From assembly GCF_900289115.1 (NCBI RefSeq), contig NZ_LT985196.1:246682-298739 (forward strand): 52,058 nucleotides of DNA, written 5' to 3'. Shown in pieces: positions 18,089 to 26,466 of this stretch; positions within the stretch are counted from its first letter, which is position 1, and every line of letters begins with the position of its first letter. The notes beneath the pieces are model-generated. The model saw only the letters and a list, made by a program, of their open reading frames with translations, was not told the origin of the DNA and made no database searches. Both the position numbers and the translations under genes were made by a program. The stretch is from Janibacter massiliensis (GTDB taxonomy: Bacteria; Actinomycetota; Actinomycetes; Actinomycetales; Dermatophilaceae).

Positions 18089-19957
18089 ATGAGCACCCCC
18101 AGCGTCCAGCAGCGCGACCGCGTCATCATCCGCTTCGCCGGCGACTCCGGCGACGGCATGCAGCTCACCGGCGACCGGTTCACCTCCGAGACCGCGCAGC
18201 TCGGCAACGACCTGTCCACGCTGCCCAACTTCCCGGCCGAGATCCGCGCCCCGCAGGGCACCCTGCCCGGGGTGAGCTCATTCCAGCTGCACTTCGCCGA
18301 CCACGACGTCCTCACCCCCGGCGACGCCCCCGACGTGCTCGTCGCGATGAACCCCGCCGCGCTCAAGGCGAACATCGCCGAGATCCCCCGCGGCAGCACC
18401 GTCATCGTCGACAGCGACGAGTTCTCCAAGCGCAACCTCTCGAAGGTCGGCTACGCGACCAACCCGCTCGAGGACGGCACGCTCGACTCGTGGCACGTCC
18501 ACGCCCTGCCGCTGACCTCGACGACGGTCGAGTCCCTCGCCGACCTGCCCGACCTCACGCGCAAGGAGAAGGAGCGGGCCAAGAACATGTTCGCCCTCGG
18601 TCTCCTGTCGTGGATGTACGGGCGCCCGACGACCGGCACCGAGCAGTTCCTCCGGACGAAGTTCGGCAAGAAGCCGTCGATCCTCGCCGCCAACCTCACC
18701 GCGCTGAAGGCGGGCTGGAACTACGGCGAGACGACCGAGGACTTCGCCGTCCGCTACGAGATCGCCCCGGCGGCGATGGCCGAGGGCACGTACCGGAACA
18801 TCACGGGCAACCAGGCGCTCGCGCTCGGGCTCGTCGCCGCCGCCCACCGCGCCGGTCGCCCGCTCGTGCTCGGCACGTACCCGATCACCCCGGCGAGCGA
18901 CATCCTCCACGAGCTGAGCCGTCACAAGCGGTTCGGCGTGACGACGATGCAGGCCGAGGACGAGATCGCCGGGATCGGCATCGCGCTCGGCGCGAGCTAC
19001 GGCGGGGCGATCGGCGTGACCTCGACGTCCGGGCCGGGCGTCGCGCTCAAGTCGGAGGCGATCGGCCTGGCCGTCGCCCTCGAGCTCCCGCTCGTCATCG
19101 TCGACGTCCAGCGCGGCGGCCCCTCGACGGGTCTGCCGACGAAGACCGAGCAGGCGGACCTCCTCCAGGCGATGTACGGCCGCAACGGCGAGTCGCCCGT
19201 CGCGATCGTCGCACCGCAGACCCCGACGGACTGCTTCGACGCGGCCGTCGAGGCCGTCCGGATCGCGACGACCTACCGCACCCCCGTCTTCCTGCTGTCT
19301 GACGGCTACCTCGCCAACGGCTCCGAGCCGTGGTCGCTGCCCGAGGTCGAGGACCTGCCCGACCTCACCGTCGAGCTCGCGACCGAGCCGAACGGCCTGG
19401 ACGAGGACGGCAAGCCCGTCTTCCACCCCTACCTGCGCGACCCCGAGACGCTCGCCCGCCCGTGGGCCGTCCCCGGCACGCCGGGCCTGGAGCACCGCAT
19501 CGGTGGCATCGAGAAGGCCGACGTCACCGGCAACATCTCCTACGACCCCGACAACCACGACCTCATGGTGCGCACCCGCGCGAGCAAGATCGCGGGCATC
19601 GAGGTCCCCGACGTCGTCGTCGACGACCCGACCGGCGACGCACGCGTCCTCGTCCTCGGCTGGGGCTCGACCTTCGGGCCGTGCGCCGCCGCGGTCCGCG
19701 AGGCCCGGCGCGAGGGCGCCGCGGTCGCCCACGCACACCTGCGCCACATCAACCCCTTCCCGGCCAACCTCGGCGACGTCCTGCACGGCTACGACCGCGT
19801 GCTCGTGCCCGAGATGAACTCCGGCCAGCTCGCTCTCCTGCTCCGTGGCACCTATCTCGTCGACGTGCGCCCGTACAACCGCGTGCGCGGCCTGCCGTTC
19901 ACCACGGCCGAGCTCACCGAGCAGATCCACACCCTCCTGAAGGAGCTCTCCGCGTGA
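18089..19957 (+). CDS. korA: 2-oxoacid:ferredoxin oxidoreductase, alpha (fused gamma-alpha) subunit
   Basis: A 622-residue subunit that works with KorB to convert 2-oxoglutarate and CoA to succinyl-CoA with ferredoxin reduction, an alternative TCA step in many actinobacteria. The gamma domain comes first (IRFAGDSGDGMQLTGDRF, residues 15-32; ending about 190). The alpha domain follows (TGNQALALGLVAAAHRAG, TYPITPASDILHELSR, MQAEDEIAGIGIALGASYGG, TSTSGPGVALKSEAIGLA, VDVQRGGPSTGLPTKTEQ). The C-terminal transketolase-like part ends at YLVDVRPYNRVRG. I used the ATG at 18089; an in-frame ATG at 17984 lies within the promoter region. Its stop overlaps korB by four bases. Confidence 0.95.
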   Translation: MSTPSVQQRDRVIIRFAGDSGDGMQLTGDRFTSETAQLGNDLSTLPNFPAEIRAPQGTLPGVSSFQLHFADHDVLTPGDAPDVLVAMNPAALKANIAEIPRGSTVIVDSDEFSKRNLSKVGYATNPLEDGTLDSWHVHALPLTSTTVESLADLPDLTRKEKERAKNMFALGLLSWMYGRPTTGTEQFLRTKFGKKPSILAANLTALKAGWNYGETTEDFAVRYEIAPAAMAEGTYRNITGNQALALGLVAAAHRAGRPLVLGTYPITPASDILHELSRHKRFGVTTMQAEDEIAGIGIALGASYGGAIGVTSTSGPGVALKSEAIGLAVALELPLVIVDVQRGGPSTGLPTKTEQADLLQAMYGRNGESPVAIVAPQTPTDCFDAAVEAVRIATTYRTPVFLLSDGYLANGSEPWSLPEVEDLPDLTVELATEPNGLDEDGKPVFHPYLRDPETLARPWAVPGTPGLEHRIGGIEKADVTGNISYDPDNHDLMVRTRASKIAGIEVPDVVVDDPTGDARVLVLGWGSTFGPCAAAVREARREGAAVAHAHLRHINPFPANLGDVLHGYDRVLVPEMNSGQLALLLRGTYLVDVRPYNRVRGLPFTTAELTEQIHTLLKELSA

Positions 19958-21066
19958 CCACGATCGACCTCGGCCTGCCCGCCGTCGGCGGGACGGGCCT
20001 CGTCCCCCGCCTCGGCGAGGACGAGCCCCGCCAGACCAAGAAGGACTTCACCTCCGACCAGGAGGTCCGCTGGTGCCCCGGCTGCGGCGACTACGCCGTC
20101 CTCGCGGCCGTCCAGGGCTTCCTGCCCGACCTCGGCCTGCGCCGGGAGAACATCGTCTTCGTCTCCGGCATCGGCTGCTCCAGCCGCTTCCCGTACTACC
20201 TCGACACGTACGGCATGCACTCGATCCACGGCCGGGCCCCGTCCATCGCGACCGGCCTCGCGACGAGCCGGCCCGACCTGTCCGTGTGGGTCGTCACCGG
20301 GGACGGCGACGCGCTGTCCATCGGGGGCAACCACCTCATCCACGCGCTGCGCCGCAACGTCAACATGACGATCCTGCTGTTCAACAACCGGATCTACGGC
20401 CTGACGAAGGGCCAGTACTCGCCGACGTCCGAGCCGGGCACCGTGACGAAGTCGTCCCCGAGCGGATCCGTCGACGCCCCGTTCAACCCCGTCAGCCTCG
20501 CGCTGGGCGCCGAGGCGACGTTCGTGGCCCGGACCATGGACTCGATGCGCAAGCACCTCACGGACGTCCTGCGCGCCGCGGCCAAGCACCGGGGCACCTC
20601 GCTCGTCGAGATCTACCAGAACTGCCCGATCTTCAACGACGGGGCGTTCGAGCCGATCAAGGACCGCGAGCAGCAGAAGGAGCGCCTGGTCCACCTCGAG
20701 CACGGCCAGCCCGTGACGAGCGGCGCCAACGCCGAGCGCATCCTCGTGCGCGCCGACGACGGCTCCCTGTCGTTCGTCGCGCGCGAGGGGGTCGACGAGC
20801 GGCGCGTCGTCATCCACGACGTCCACGCCTCGGACCCGAGCCAGGCCTTCGCCCTCTCGCGTCTGGACACCCTCGACATGGCGCACGTCCCCATGGGCAT
20901 CTTCCGGGACGTCGAGCGCCCGACGTACGACGACGCGGTCCGCGAGCAGGTCGACGGGGCCGTCGCGACGGCCGGCGGTCCGGCGACGAACGCCGATCTG
21001 CGCGAGCTGCTCCACGGCCGGGACACCTGGACGGTCGGCGGGCCGAGCACCGGCCCGGTGGGGTGA
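19954..21066 (+). CDS. korB: 2-oxoacid:ferredoxin oxidoreductase, beta subunit
   Basis: A 370-residue thiamine-diphosphate and iron-sulfur subunit. WCPGCGDY (C41, C44), SGIGCSSRFP (C75) and IYQNCPIFND (C224) supply the four cysteines for the [4Fe-4S] cluster. The ThDP motif GDGDALSIGGNH starts at 116. IYGLTKGQYSPTS is also characteristic. GTG start overlapping korA (GTGA). It pairs with korA as a two-subunit enzyme without a separate ferredoxin-like delta subunit, the usual actinobacterial form. Confidence 0.96.
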   Translation: MTTIDLGLPAVGGTGLVPRLGEDEPRQTKKDFTSDQEVRWCPGCGDYAVLAAVQGFLPDLGLRRENIVFVSGIGCSSRFPYYLDTYGMHSIHGRAPSIATGLATSRPDLSVWVVTGDGDALSIGGNHLIHALRRNVNMTILLFNNRIYGLTKGQYSPTSEPGTVTKSSPSGSVDAPFNPVSLALGAEATFVARTMDSMRKHLTDVLRAAAKHRGTSLVEIYQNCPIFNDGAFEPIKDREQQKERLVHLEHGQPVTSGANAERILVRADDGSLSFVAREGVDERRVVIHDVHASDPSQAFALSRLDTLDMAHVPMGIFRDVERPTYDDAVREQVDGAVATAGGPATNADLRELLHGRDTWTVGGPSTGPVG

Positions 21067-22010
21067 CGCCGGGGGGCGACCTCCGCACCGACCGGCGGAC
21101 GGGCCTACTCCAGGCCTTCGGCGCGTACGGCATCTGGGGCGCCTTCCCGATCTACATCCATGCCCTCGCGCCGGCCGGCGCGTGGGAGGTGCTCGCCCAC
21201 CGGATCCTGTGGACCCTCCTGCTGTGTCTCGGCGTCCTCGCCGCGCTGGGACGGCTGCCGGGGCTGCTCGCCGCCCTGCGGCGGCCGCGGCTGTTGGTCG
21301 GGGTCGCGATCGCCGCGGTCCTCATCGGGATCAACTGGCTCACGTACGTCATCGCCGTGCTCGGTGGACGGACGCACGAGGCGGCGCTCGGCTACTTCCT
21401 CAACCCCTTGGCGACCGTCGCCCTCGGTGTGCTCGTCCTGGGCGAACGCCTGCGCCGCCTGCAGTGGGTGGCCATCGCGATCGGTGCCCTCGCCGGGGTG
21501 TACCTGGTCGCCGTCGCCGGATCCCTGCCGTGGGTCTCCGCGGCGCTCGCGGCGAGCTTCGCCCTCTACGGGCTGGCGAAGAACAAGCTCGGCGCGAGTC
21601 TCCCCGCCCTGGAGTCACTCACGGCCGAGACCATCGTCCTCGCGCCCGCCGCCGCCGTCACGGTGGCGCTGCTCGCCGGCCGGCACGCGACGACCTTCAC
21701 CGGCCACGGCTGGGGGCACACGATCCTGCTCGTCCTCGCCGGTGCCGTCACCGCGGCGCCCCTTCTGCTGTTCGCGGCATCGGCCCGGCGCATCCCGCTG
21801 GCGCTCATCGGTCTGGTCCAGTTCTGCACGCCGGTGATCCAGCTGCTGCTCGGCGTGCTCGTCCTCGGTGAGCACCTGCCCCGCGAGCGGTGGGTCGCCT
21901 TCGGGATCGTCTGGGTCGCGCTCATCGTCCTCTCGTGGGACTCGGTGCGTGCGCTGCGCTCCCGGCGGGCCGATGCGCGCGAGGCCGCCGGACCGGTGCG
22001 CCCGGCCTGA
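21063..22010 (+). CDS. rarD: EamA family transporter RarD
   Basis: A 315-residue protein with ten predicted membrane helices in two EamA repeats. The family pattern is clear: GLLQAFGAYGIWGAFPIYIHAL, EVLAHRILWTLLLC, IGINWLTYVIAV, EAALGYFLNPL, and in the second half ALIGLVQFCTPVIQLLLGVLVLGEHLP. RarD proteins are drug/metabolite-superfamily exporters with largely unknown substrates. GTG start overlapping the korB stop (GTGA), so it is translationally coupled to korAB. A hairpin terminator follows. Confidence 0.93.
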   Translation: MTPGGDLRTDRRTGLLQAFGAYGIWGAFPIYIHALAPAGAWEVLAHRILWTLLLCLGVLAALGRLPGLLAALRRPRLLVGVAIAAVLIGINWLTYVIAVLGGRTHEAALGYFLNPLATVALGVLVLGERLRRLQWVAIAIGALAGVYLVAVAGSLPWVSAALAASFALYGLAKNKLGASLPALESLTAETIVLAPAAAVTVALLAGRHATTFTGHGWGHTILLVLAGAVTAAPLLLFAASARRIPLALIGLVQFCTPVIQLLLGVLVLGEHLPRERWVAFGIVWVALIVLSWDSVRALRSRRADAREAAGPVRPA

Positions 22011-22029
22011 GCACGCACGCCCCGGACGG

Positions 22030-22065
22030 GCGAGGGCCCCGCACCGATGGGTGCGGGGCCCTCGC
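22030..22065. terminator. bidirectional hairpin terminator between rarD and phoX
   Basis: A perfect 16-base stem (GCGAGGGCCCCGCACC and complement) with loop GATG, lying between the convergent stops of rarD (22010) and phoX (22081). Confidence 0.85.
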
Positions 22066-22080
22066 GTCGGGGCGGACGGG

Positions 22081-24117
22081 TCAGGCGTTCGGGCCCATCG
22101 CGCTCGAGCGCGTGTACTTGTTCGCCTTCTGGACCTGGATGACCGACGGCCGCGGCTGCGTGTTGCCACCCCACGGGAAGGTCGACTTCGGCGCGTCCGG
22201 GGAGGCCCCGTCGATCTCACCCGGGTGCTGCGGGGCCGCGAACACCGTGCGACCGTCGAAGCTGATGAGCGGGCCGCAGCACTCCGCGCCGGCCGGCATC
22301 GTCAGGAACTGCTGCAGGTGACCCTTCTTCGGGCCGCTCATCGGCATGTGGAACAGACCGTCGGCGAAGCCGAGCGCGTTGCCGTCCGTCGCGATCCACA
22401 GGTCGCCCTTGGCGTCGAAGGCCACGTTGTCCGGGCAGGAGATCGGGGTGACCTGGTTCTTGTCGAACCCGTTGAAGTACGTCGTCGGGTCCTGCGGGTC
22501 ACCGGCGATGAGGACGATCCGCCACGTGAAGCGCGAGCTCGTGTGGTCGTCGTACAGCGGGTCGATCGCGATGATGTGCCCGTGCTTGTTGTTCGCGCGC
22601 GGGTTCGCCTCGTCGATCTCGCTCGGCTGGCGGCGGGTGTTGTTCGTGCAGGCCACGTAGACGCGGTTGTCGACCGGGTTGACCTCGACGTCCTCGGGGC
22701 GGTCCATCTTCGTCGGGCCGACCTTGTCGGCGGCCAGACGGGTGTGGACGAGGACCTCCGCGACGCTCATGCCGGGGACCTTCGACTCGCCGTCCTTGAC
22801 GAGCGGGATCCAGCGCCCGGTGCCGTCGCTGACACCGTCCTCGAAACCGTCGCCCGCGAACTCGGCGACGTAGAGGTCACCCTCGGCCAGCAGCGTCATG
22901 TTGTGGGCCTTGTCGCCCTCGCGGTAGGTGTGCTTCGAGACGAACTTGTAGAGGTAGTCGTACCGCTCGTCGTCACCGGAGTAGCAGACGACCTTGCCGT
23001 TCTCGGCGATCGTGACGTTCGCGCCCTCGTGCTTGAAGCGACCGAGCGCCGTGTGCTTGACCGGCGTCGAGTTCGGGTTGAACGGGTCGATCTCGACGAC
23101 CCAGCCGAAGCGGTTGGCCTCGTTCGGCTCCTCCGCGAGGTCGAAGCGCGAGTCGACCCGCTCCCACCCACGGCCCGAGCTGGTGATCCCGTAGCGCTTC
23201 CAGGCCGCCTTCTGCTCCGCGGAGACGGTCGAGGACGCGAGCGCGGTGTCGGCCTTGAAGTACTGGTTGAAGTTCTCCTCGCCCGAGAGGACCGTGCCCC
23301 ACGGCGTCATGCCGCCCGCGCAGTTGTTGAGCGTGCCCTTGATGCGGATGCCGTTCGGGTCGGCCGACGTCTTCAGGAGGGGGTGGTTCGCGACCGGGCC
23401 GTCGACCGTGAAGTTCGTCGTGGCCGTGATGCGGCGGTTGCGCCACGCGCCCTTCACGTACGTCCAGGGGTGGAGGTAGGACTTCCGGCTGAGCTCGACG
23501 ACCGAGGCACCGTGCGCGGCCATGATGACCTTGAGCTGCTCGTCGGTCAGGCTGGCCGGGCCGGTGTAGCCGCGGAACATGAGCTCGTCGTTCGTGTACT
23601 CGTGGTTGACGAACATGACGGCCTTGTTCGCGATACCGCGCGGGAAGACCGCGACGAAGTCGTTGTTGTAGCCGAACTGCTTCTCCTGGGCGGCCGCCGT
23701 CTGGTTGTCGAAGTCGAACTTCGGCGAGTCGTCGAAGAGGCCCTCGCCCCACGAGATGACCCGCTTGTAGACCATGCCCTCGGGGACCTGGATCCGGTCC
23801 TCGCCGAACGGCTGCGGCGGGACGCCCTGGAAGTTGAACGGGGCCTTCGCGGTGACCGTCGAGGTCGACTCCGCGGCGGCGACCGGCTGGACCTGGCCCG
23901 CGACCGCGTTGACGCCGACGACCGCCACACCGAGGCCGGAGCCCTTGAGGACGGCGCGGCGGGAGGCCGAGGCGGTGACGATCTCTCCGAACGTCGGGTT
24001 CGACGTCGTGTTCGGGATCTCCTGGCTGCACGCGTCCGCGCAGCGGTACTGGCACGTCATCGACTGACGGCCGGGGTGGTTGACCGGAGTCAGGGGGAGC
24101 ACGGTGCGCTTGCTCAT
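22081..24117 (-). CDS. phoX: Tat-exported alkaline phosphatase PhoX
   Basis: A 678-residue secreted phosphatase of the PhoX/DUF839 family (calcium- and iron-dependent), which frees phosphate from organic esters outside the cell. The Tat signal is the late-placed SRRAVLKGSG (RR at 53-54) followed by a hydrophobic stretch and AAA cleavage, as usual for PhoX with its long n-region. VNHEYTND (170-177), NCAGGMTPWGTVLSGEEN with C266 as the iron ligand of the family, and DRPEDVEVNP plus DNVAFDAKGDLWIATDG metal-site loops are present. The start is an ATG with AAAGGA upstream. A three-unit PHO box lies 72-100 bases upstream. Confidence 0.95.
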   Translation of the reverse strand: MSKRTVLPLTPVNHPGRQSMTCQYRCADACSQEIPNTTSNPTFGEIVTASASRRAVLKGSGLGVAVVGVNAVAGQVQPVAAAESTSTVTAKAPFNFQGVPPQPFGEDRIQVPEGMVYKRVISWGEGLFDDSPKFDFDNQTAAAQEKQFGYNNDFVAVFPRGIANKAVMFVNHEYTNDELMFRGYTGPASLTDEQLKVIMAAHGASVVELSRKSYLHPWTYVKGAWRNRRITATTNFTVDGPVANHPLLKTSADPNGIRIKGTLNNCAGGMTPWGTVLSGEENFNQYFKADTALASSTVSAEQKAAWKRYGITSSGRGWERVDSRFDLAEEPNEANRFGWVVEIDPFNPNSTPVKHTALGRFKHEGANVTIAENGKVVCYSGDDERYDYLYKFVSKHTYREGDKAHNMTLLAEGDLYVAEFAGDGFEDGVSDGTGRWIPLVKDGESKVPGMSVAEVLVHTRLAADKVGPTKMDRPEDVEVNPVDNRVYVACTNNTRRQPSEIDEANPRANNKHGHIIAIDPLYDDHTSSRFTWRIVLIAGDPQDPTTYFNGFDKNQVTPISCPDNVAFDAKGDLWIATDGNALGFADGLFHMPMSGPKKGHLQQFLTMPAGAECCGPLISFDGRTVFAAPQHPGEIDGASPDAPKSTFPWGGNTQPRPSVIQVQKANKYTRSSAMGPNA

Positions 24118-24188
24118 CGAGGGTCCTTTCACGGGTGGGCGATCCGACCCGACGCTAGGGGTGCCGGGCGGAACCGGCGCGCCGCTGC

Positions 24189-24217
24189 GGTGAACGTTGC
24201 GTGACGGCTCGGTGACG
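24189..24217 (-). promoter_or_regulatory. PHO box (PhoP-binding direct repeats) upstream of phoX
   Basis: On the minus strand the 7-mers CGTCACC (24211-24217), CGTCACG (24200-24206) and GTTCACC (24189-24195) recur with an exact 11-base period. The 11-base repeat of a GTTCACC-like heptamer is the actinobacterial PhoP site. A TAGCGT -10-like box lies at 24152-24157. Confidence 0.8.
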
Positions 24218-24249
24218 CTCACGCCGCCGGCGGGGGATGACCCCCCCAG

Positions 24250-24255
24250 TAGGGT
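24250..24255 (+). promoter_or_regulatory. -10 element of a leaderless promoter for the PLP enzyme gene
   Basis: TAGGGT, then 6 bases, then the GTG start at 24262. There is no ribosome site. Confidence 0.5.
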
Positions 24256-24261
24256 GGCCGG

Positions 24262-25440
24262 GTGATCAGCTGGGACGCCGCGACGGAGGGCCTCCAGGCC
24301 CCGTTCGCCCTCGTGGACCTCGACGCCTTCGACGCGAACGGCGCCGACCTCGCCCGACGGGCCGGTGGCGTCCCCGTCCGTGTCGCGAGCAAGTCGGTGC
24401 GCTGCCGGGGCCTGCTGCGCCGCGCGCTGTCGACGGACGGCTTCGCCGGCGTCATGGCGTACACCGTGCGCGAGGCGATCTGGCTGGCCGGGGGCCCGGG
24501 CGGCGCCGCCGACGACGACCCCGCCGACCCCACGGTGTCCGACGACGTCTACGTCGCCTATCCCTCGGTCGACGTCGCGGCGCTCGCGGAGGTGGCCGCC
24601 GACGAGGTGCTGCGCGAGCGGGTGACGATCACCATCGACTCCCCCGAGCACGTCCGGTTCCTCGCCGCCCACGCGCTGACCGGCCTGCGGGTCGCGGTCG
24701 ACGTCGACGCCTCGCTCAAGGTCGGCCCGGCCCACCTGGGCGCGCGACGCTCGCCGGTGCGCGAGCCGGCCGACGCGGTCGAGGTCGTCGTGGCGGCGCA
24801 GACGGCCGGCCTGCGGGTCGTCGGGCTGATGTTCTACGACGCCCAGATCGCGGGGGTGCCGGACAGCTCGCTCGCGGTGCGGGCGATGAAGCGCCGCTCG
24901 CACGCAGCGCTCATGGAGCGGCGCCACCGGGTCGTCGAGGCCGTCTCGGCGCTCACCGAGCTGGCGTTCGTCAACGGGGGTGGCACGGGCAGCCTCCACC
25001 TCACCGGCACCGACCCGTGCCTCACCGAGCTCGCCGCCGGGTCGGGCTTCCTCGCCCCTGCGCTCTTCGACGGGTACGGCGACTTCGCGCCGCGACCGTG
25101 CGCGGCCTTCGCCCTCCCGGTCGTCCGGCGCCCCGGGCCGGGGTTCGTCACCGTCCTGCAGGGTGGCTACCTGGCCTCGGGCGCCCCCGGGGCATCCCGG
25201 TTGCCGACGATCCACTCCCCGGCCGGGCTCCAGTACCTCGGGGCCGAGGGCGCGGGCGAGGTGCAGACGCCGCTGCGCGGCGCCGTCGCCGACACGCTCT
25301 CGATCGGCGACCGGGTGTGGTTCCGGCACGCCAAGGCCGGGGAGCTGTGCGAGCGCTTCGAGGCGCTCCACCTCGTCTCCGGCGGGCGGGTCGTCGGGTC
25401 GCTGCCGACGTACCGCGGCGAGGGTCGCTGCTTCGGCTGA
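24262..25440 (+). CDS. fold-type III PLP enzyme (amino acid deaminase/aldolase-like, alanine-racemase domain)
   Basis: A 392-residue protein with an N-terminal alanine-racemase barrel: FALVDLDAFDANGADLARRAGGVPVRVASKSVRC, with the PLP lysine K44. ITIDSPEHVRFL, LRVAVDVDASLKVGP, VNGGGTGSLH (phosphate loop) and a C-terminal D-threonine-aldolase-like domain (VLQGGYLASG, GDRVWFRHAKAGELCERF, which can bind a divalent metal) follow. Actinobacterial homologues are annotated as amino acid deaminase/aldolase; the substrate is unproven. The reading frame is complete, GTG start, leaderless promoter. It diverges from phoX and shares the PHO-box spacer, so phosphate control is possible but not shown. Confidence 0.8.
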   Translation: MISWDAATEGLQAPFALVDLDAFDANGADLARRAGGVPVRVASKSVRCRGLLRRALSTDGFAGVMAYTVREAIWLAGGPGGAADDDPADPTVSDDVYVAYPSVDVAALAEVAADEVLRERVTITIDSPEHVRFLAAHALTGLRVAVDVDASLKVGPAHLGARRSPVREPADAVEVVVAAQTAGLRVVGLMFYDAQIAGVPDSSLAVRAMKRRSHAALMERRHRVVEAVSALTELAFVNGGGTGSLHLTGTDPCLTELAAGSGFLAPALFDGYGDFAPRPCAAFALPVVRRPGPGFVTVLQGGYLASGAPGASRLPTIHSPAGLQYLGAEGAGEVQTPLRGAVADTLSIGDRVWFRHAKAGELCERFEALHLVSGGRVVGSLPTYRGEGRCFG

Positions 25441-25446
25441 AGGCCC

Positions 25447-26466
25447 TCAGCCGACCCGCTCGACGACGCCCGAGGCAAGGGCGACCAGCGCATCCTTGGC
25501 CTCGCTCGCCGGCAGGGGCTCGAGCACTTCGACGGCCCGCCGCGCGACCGCGCGGGTCTGCTCCCGCGCCTCGTCCATCGCGCGGTGCCCCCGCAGGAGG
25601 GTGAGGGCCTCGGCCAGCCGGGCGTCGTCGTCGAGGTCGCCGGTGAGCAGCTCCTTGAGCCGGTCGTCGGCCCGGTCCGTCGACGCGAGGGCGTGGAGCA
25701 CGGGCAGCGTGCGCTTGCCCTCACGCAGGTCGGTGCCGGGGGTCTTGCCCGACTCCTCCCCCTCGCTGCCGATGTCGATGAGGTCGTCGGCGAGCTGGAA
25801 GGCCATGCCGAGCCGCTCCCCGTACTCCGTGGCCATCGCGACGACGTCCTGCGGGCACCCCGCGAACATCGCGCCGTACCGCGCCGCCGTGGCGATGAGC
25901 ACGCCCGTCTTGTCGGCGAGGACGCCGAGGTGGTACTCGACGGGGTCGGTGCCGTCCGGGCACGGCCGCTCGTCGCGGATCTGCCCCGAGCACAGCCGGA
26001 CGAAGGTCCGCGCCTGGAGCTTCACGGCCTGGGGACCGAGGTCGGCGACGATGTCGGAGGCCGTCCCGAAGAGGAGGTCGCCGACGAGGATCGCCGTCGA
26101 GTTGCCGTAGCGAGCGTTCGCGCTGGGGGCGCCTCGGCGCACGTCGGCCTCGTCCATGACGTCGTCGTGGTAGAGCGAGGCGAGGTGCGTGAGCTCGACG
26201 CCGGCCGCGGCCGCGACGACCTCGTCGGTCGCGCCTGCTCCCAGCTCGGCGACGAGGAGCGTGAGCAGGGGTCGGAACCGCTTGCCGCCGGCGGCGAGGA
26301 GGTGGCCCGAGGCCTCGGCGACGAACGGGTCGTCCGCCGCCACTCGTGCCGACAGCAGGGCCTCGACCCGCGCCATCCCCTCGAGCACCCGCTCGCGGAG
26401 CTCGGGCGCGAGGCCGGGGATGGACAGGACAGGCGGCGTCCCCTGCCCGGTGGCGGGCTGGGTCAC
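25447..26466 (-). CDS. long-chain all-trans polyprenyl diphosphate synthase
   Basis: A 339-residue isoprenyl synthase, probably making the menaquinone tail by adding IPP to an allylic primer. GGKRFRPLLTLL (IPP binding), the first aspartate-rich motif in LYHDDVMDEADVRRG (D101, D102, D105), the second in AFQLADDLIDIGS, and GKTPGTDLREGKRTLPVL are all present. Small residues before the first motif suggest a long product (C35-C45), but the exact length cannot be read from sequence. The GTG start overlaps the nuoMN stop (GTGA), so it is the last gene of the menJ-nuo operon. Confidence 0.92.
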   Translation of the reverse strand: MTQPATGQGTPPVLSIPGLAPELRERVLEGMARVEALLSARVAADDPFVAEASGHLLAAGGKRFRPLLTLLVAELGAGATDEVVAAAAGVELTHLASLYHDDVMDEADVRRGAPSANARYGNSTAILVGDLLFGTASDIVADLGPQAVKLQARTFVRLCSGQIRDERPCPDGTDPVEYHLGVLADKTGVLIATAARYGAMFAGCPQDVVAMATEYGERLGMAFQLADDLIDIGSEGEESGKTPGTDLREGKRTLPVLHALASTDRADDRLKELLTGDLDDDARLAEALTLLRGHRAMDEAREQTRAVARRAVEVLEPLPASEAKDALVALASGVVERVG

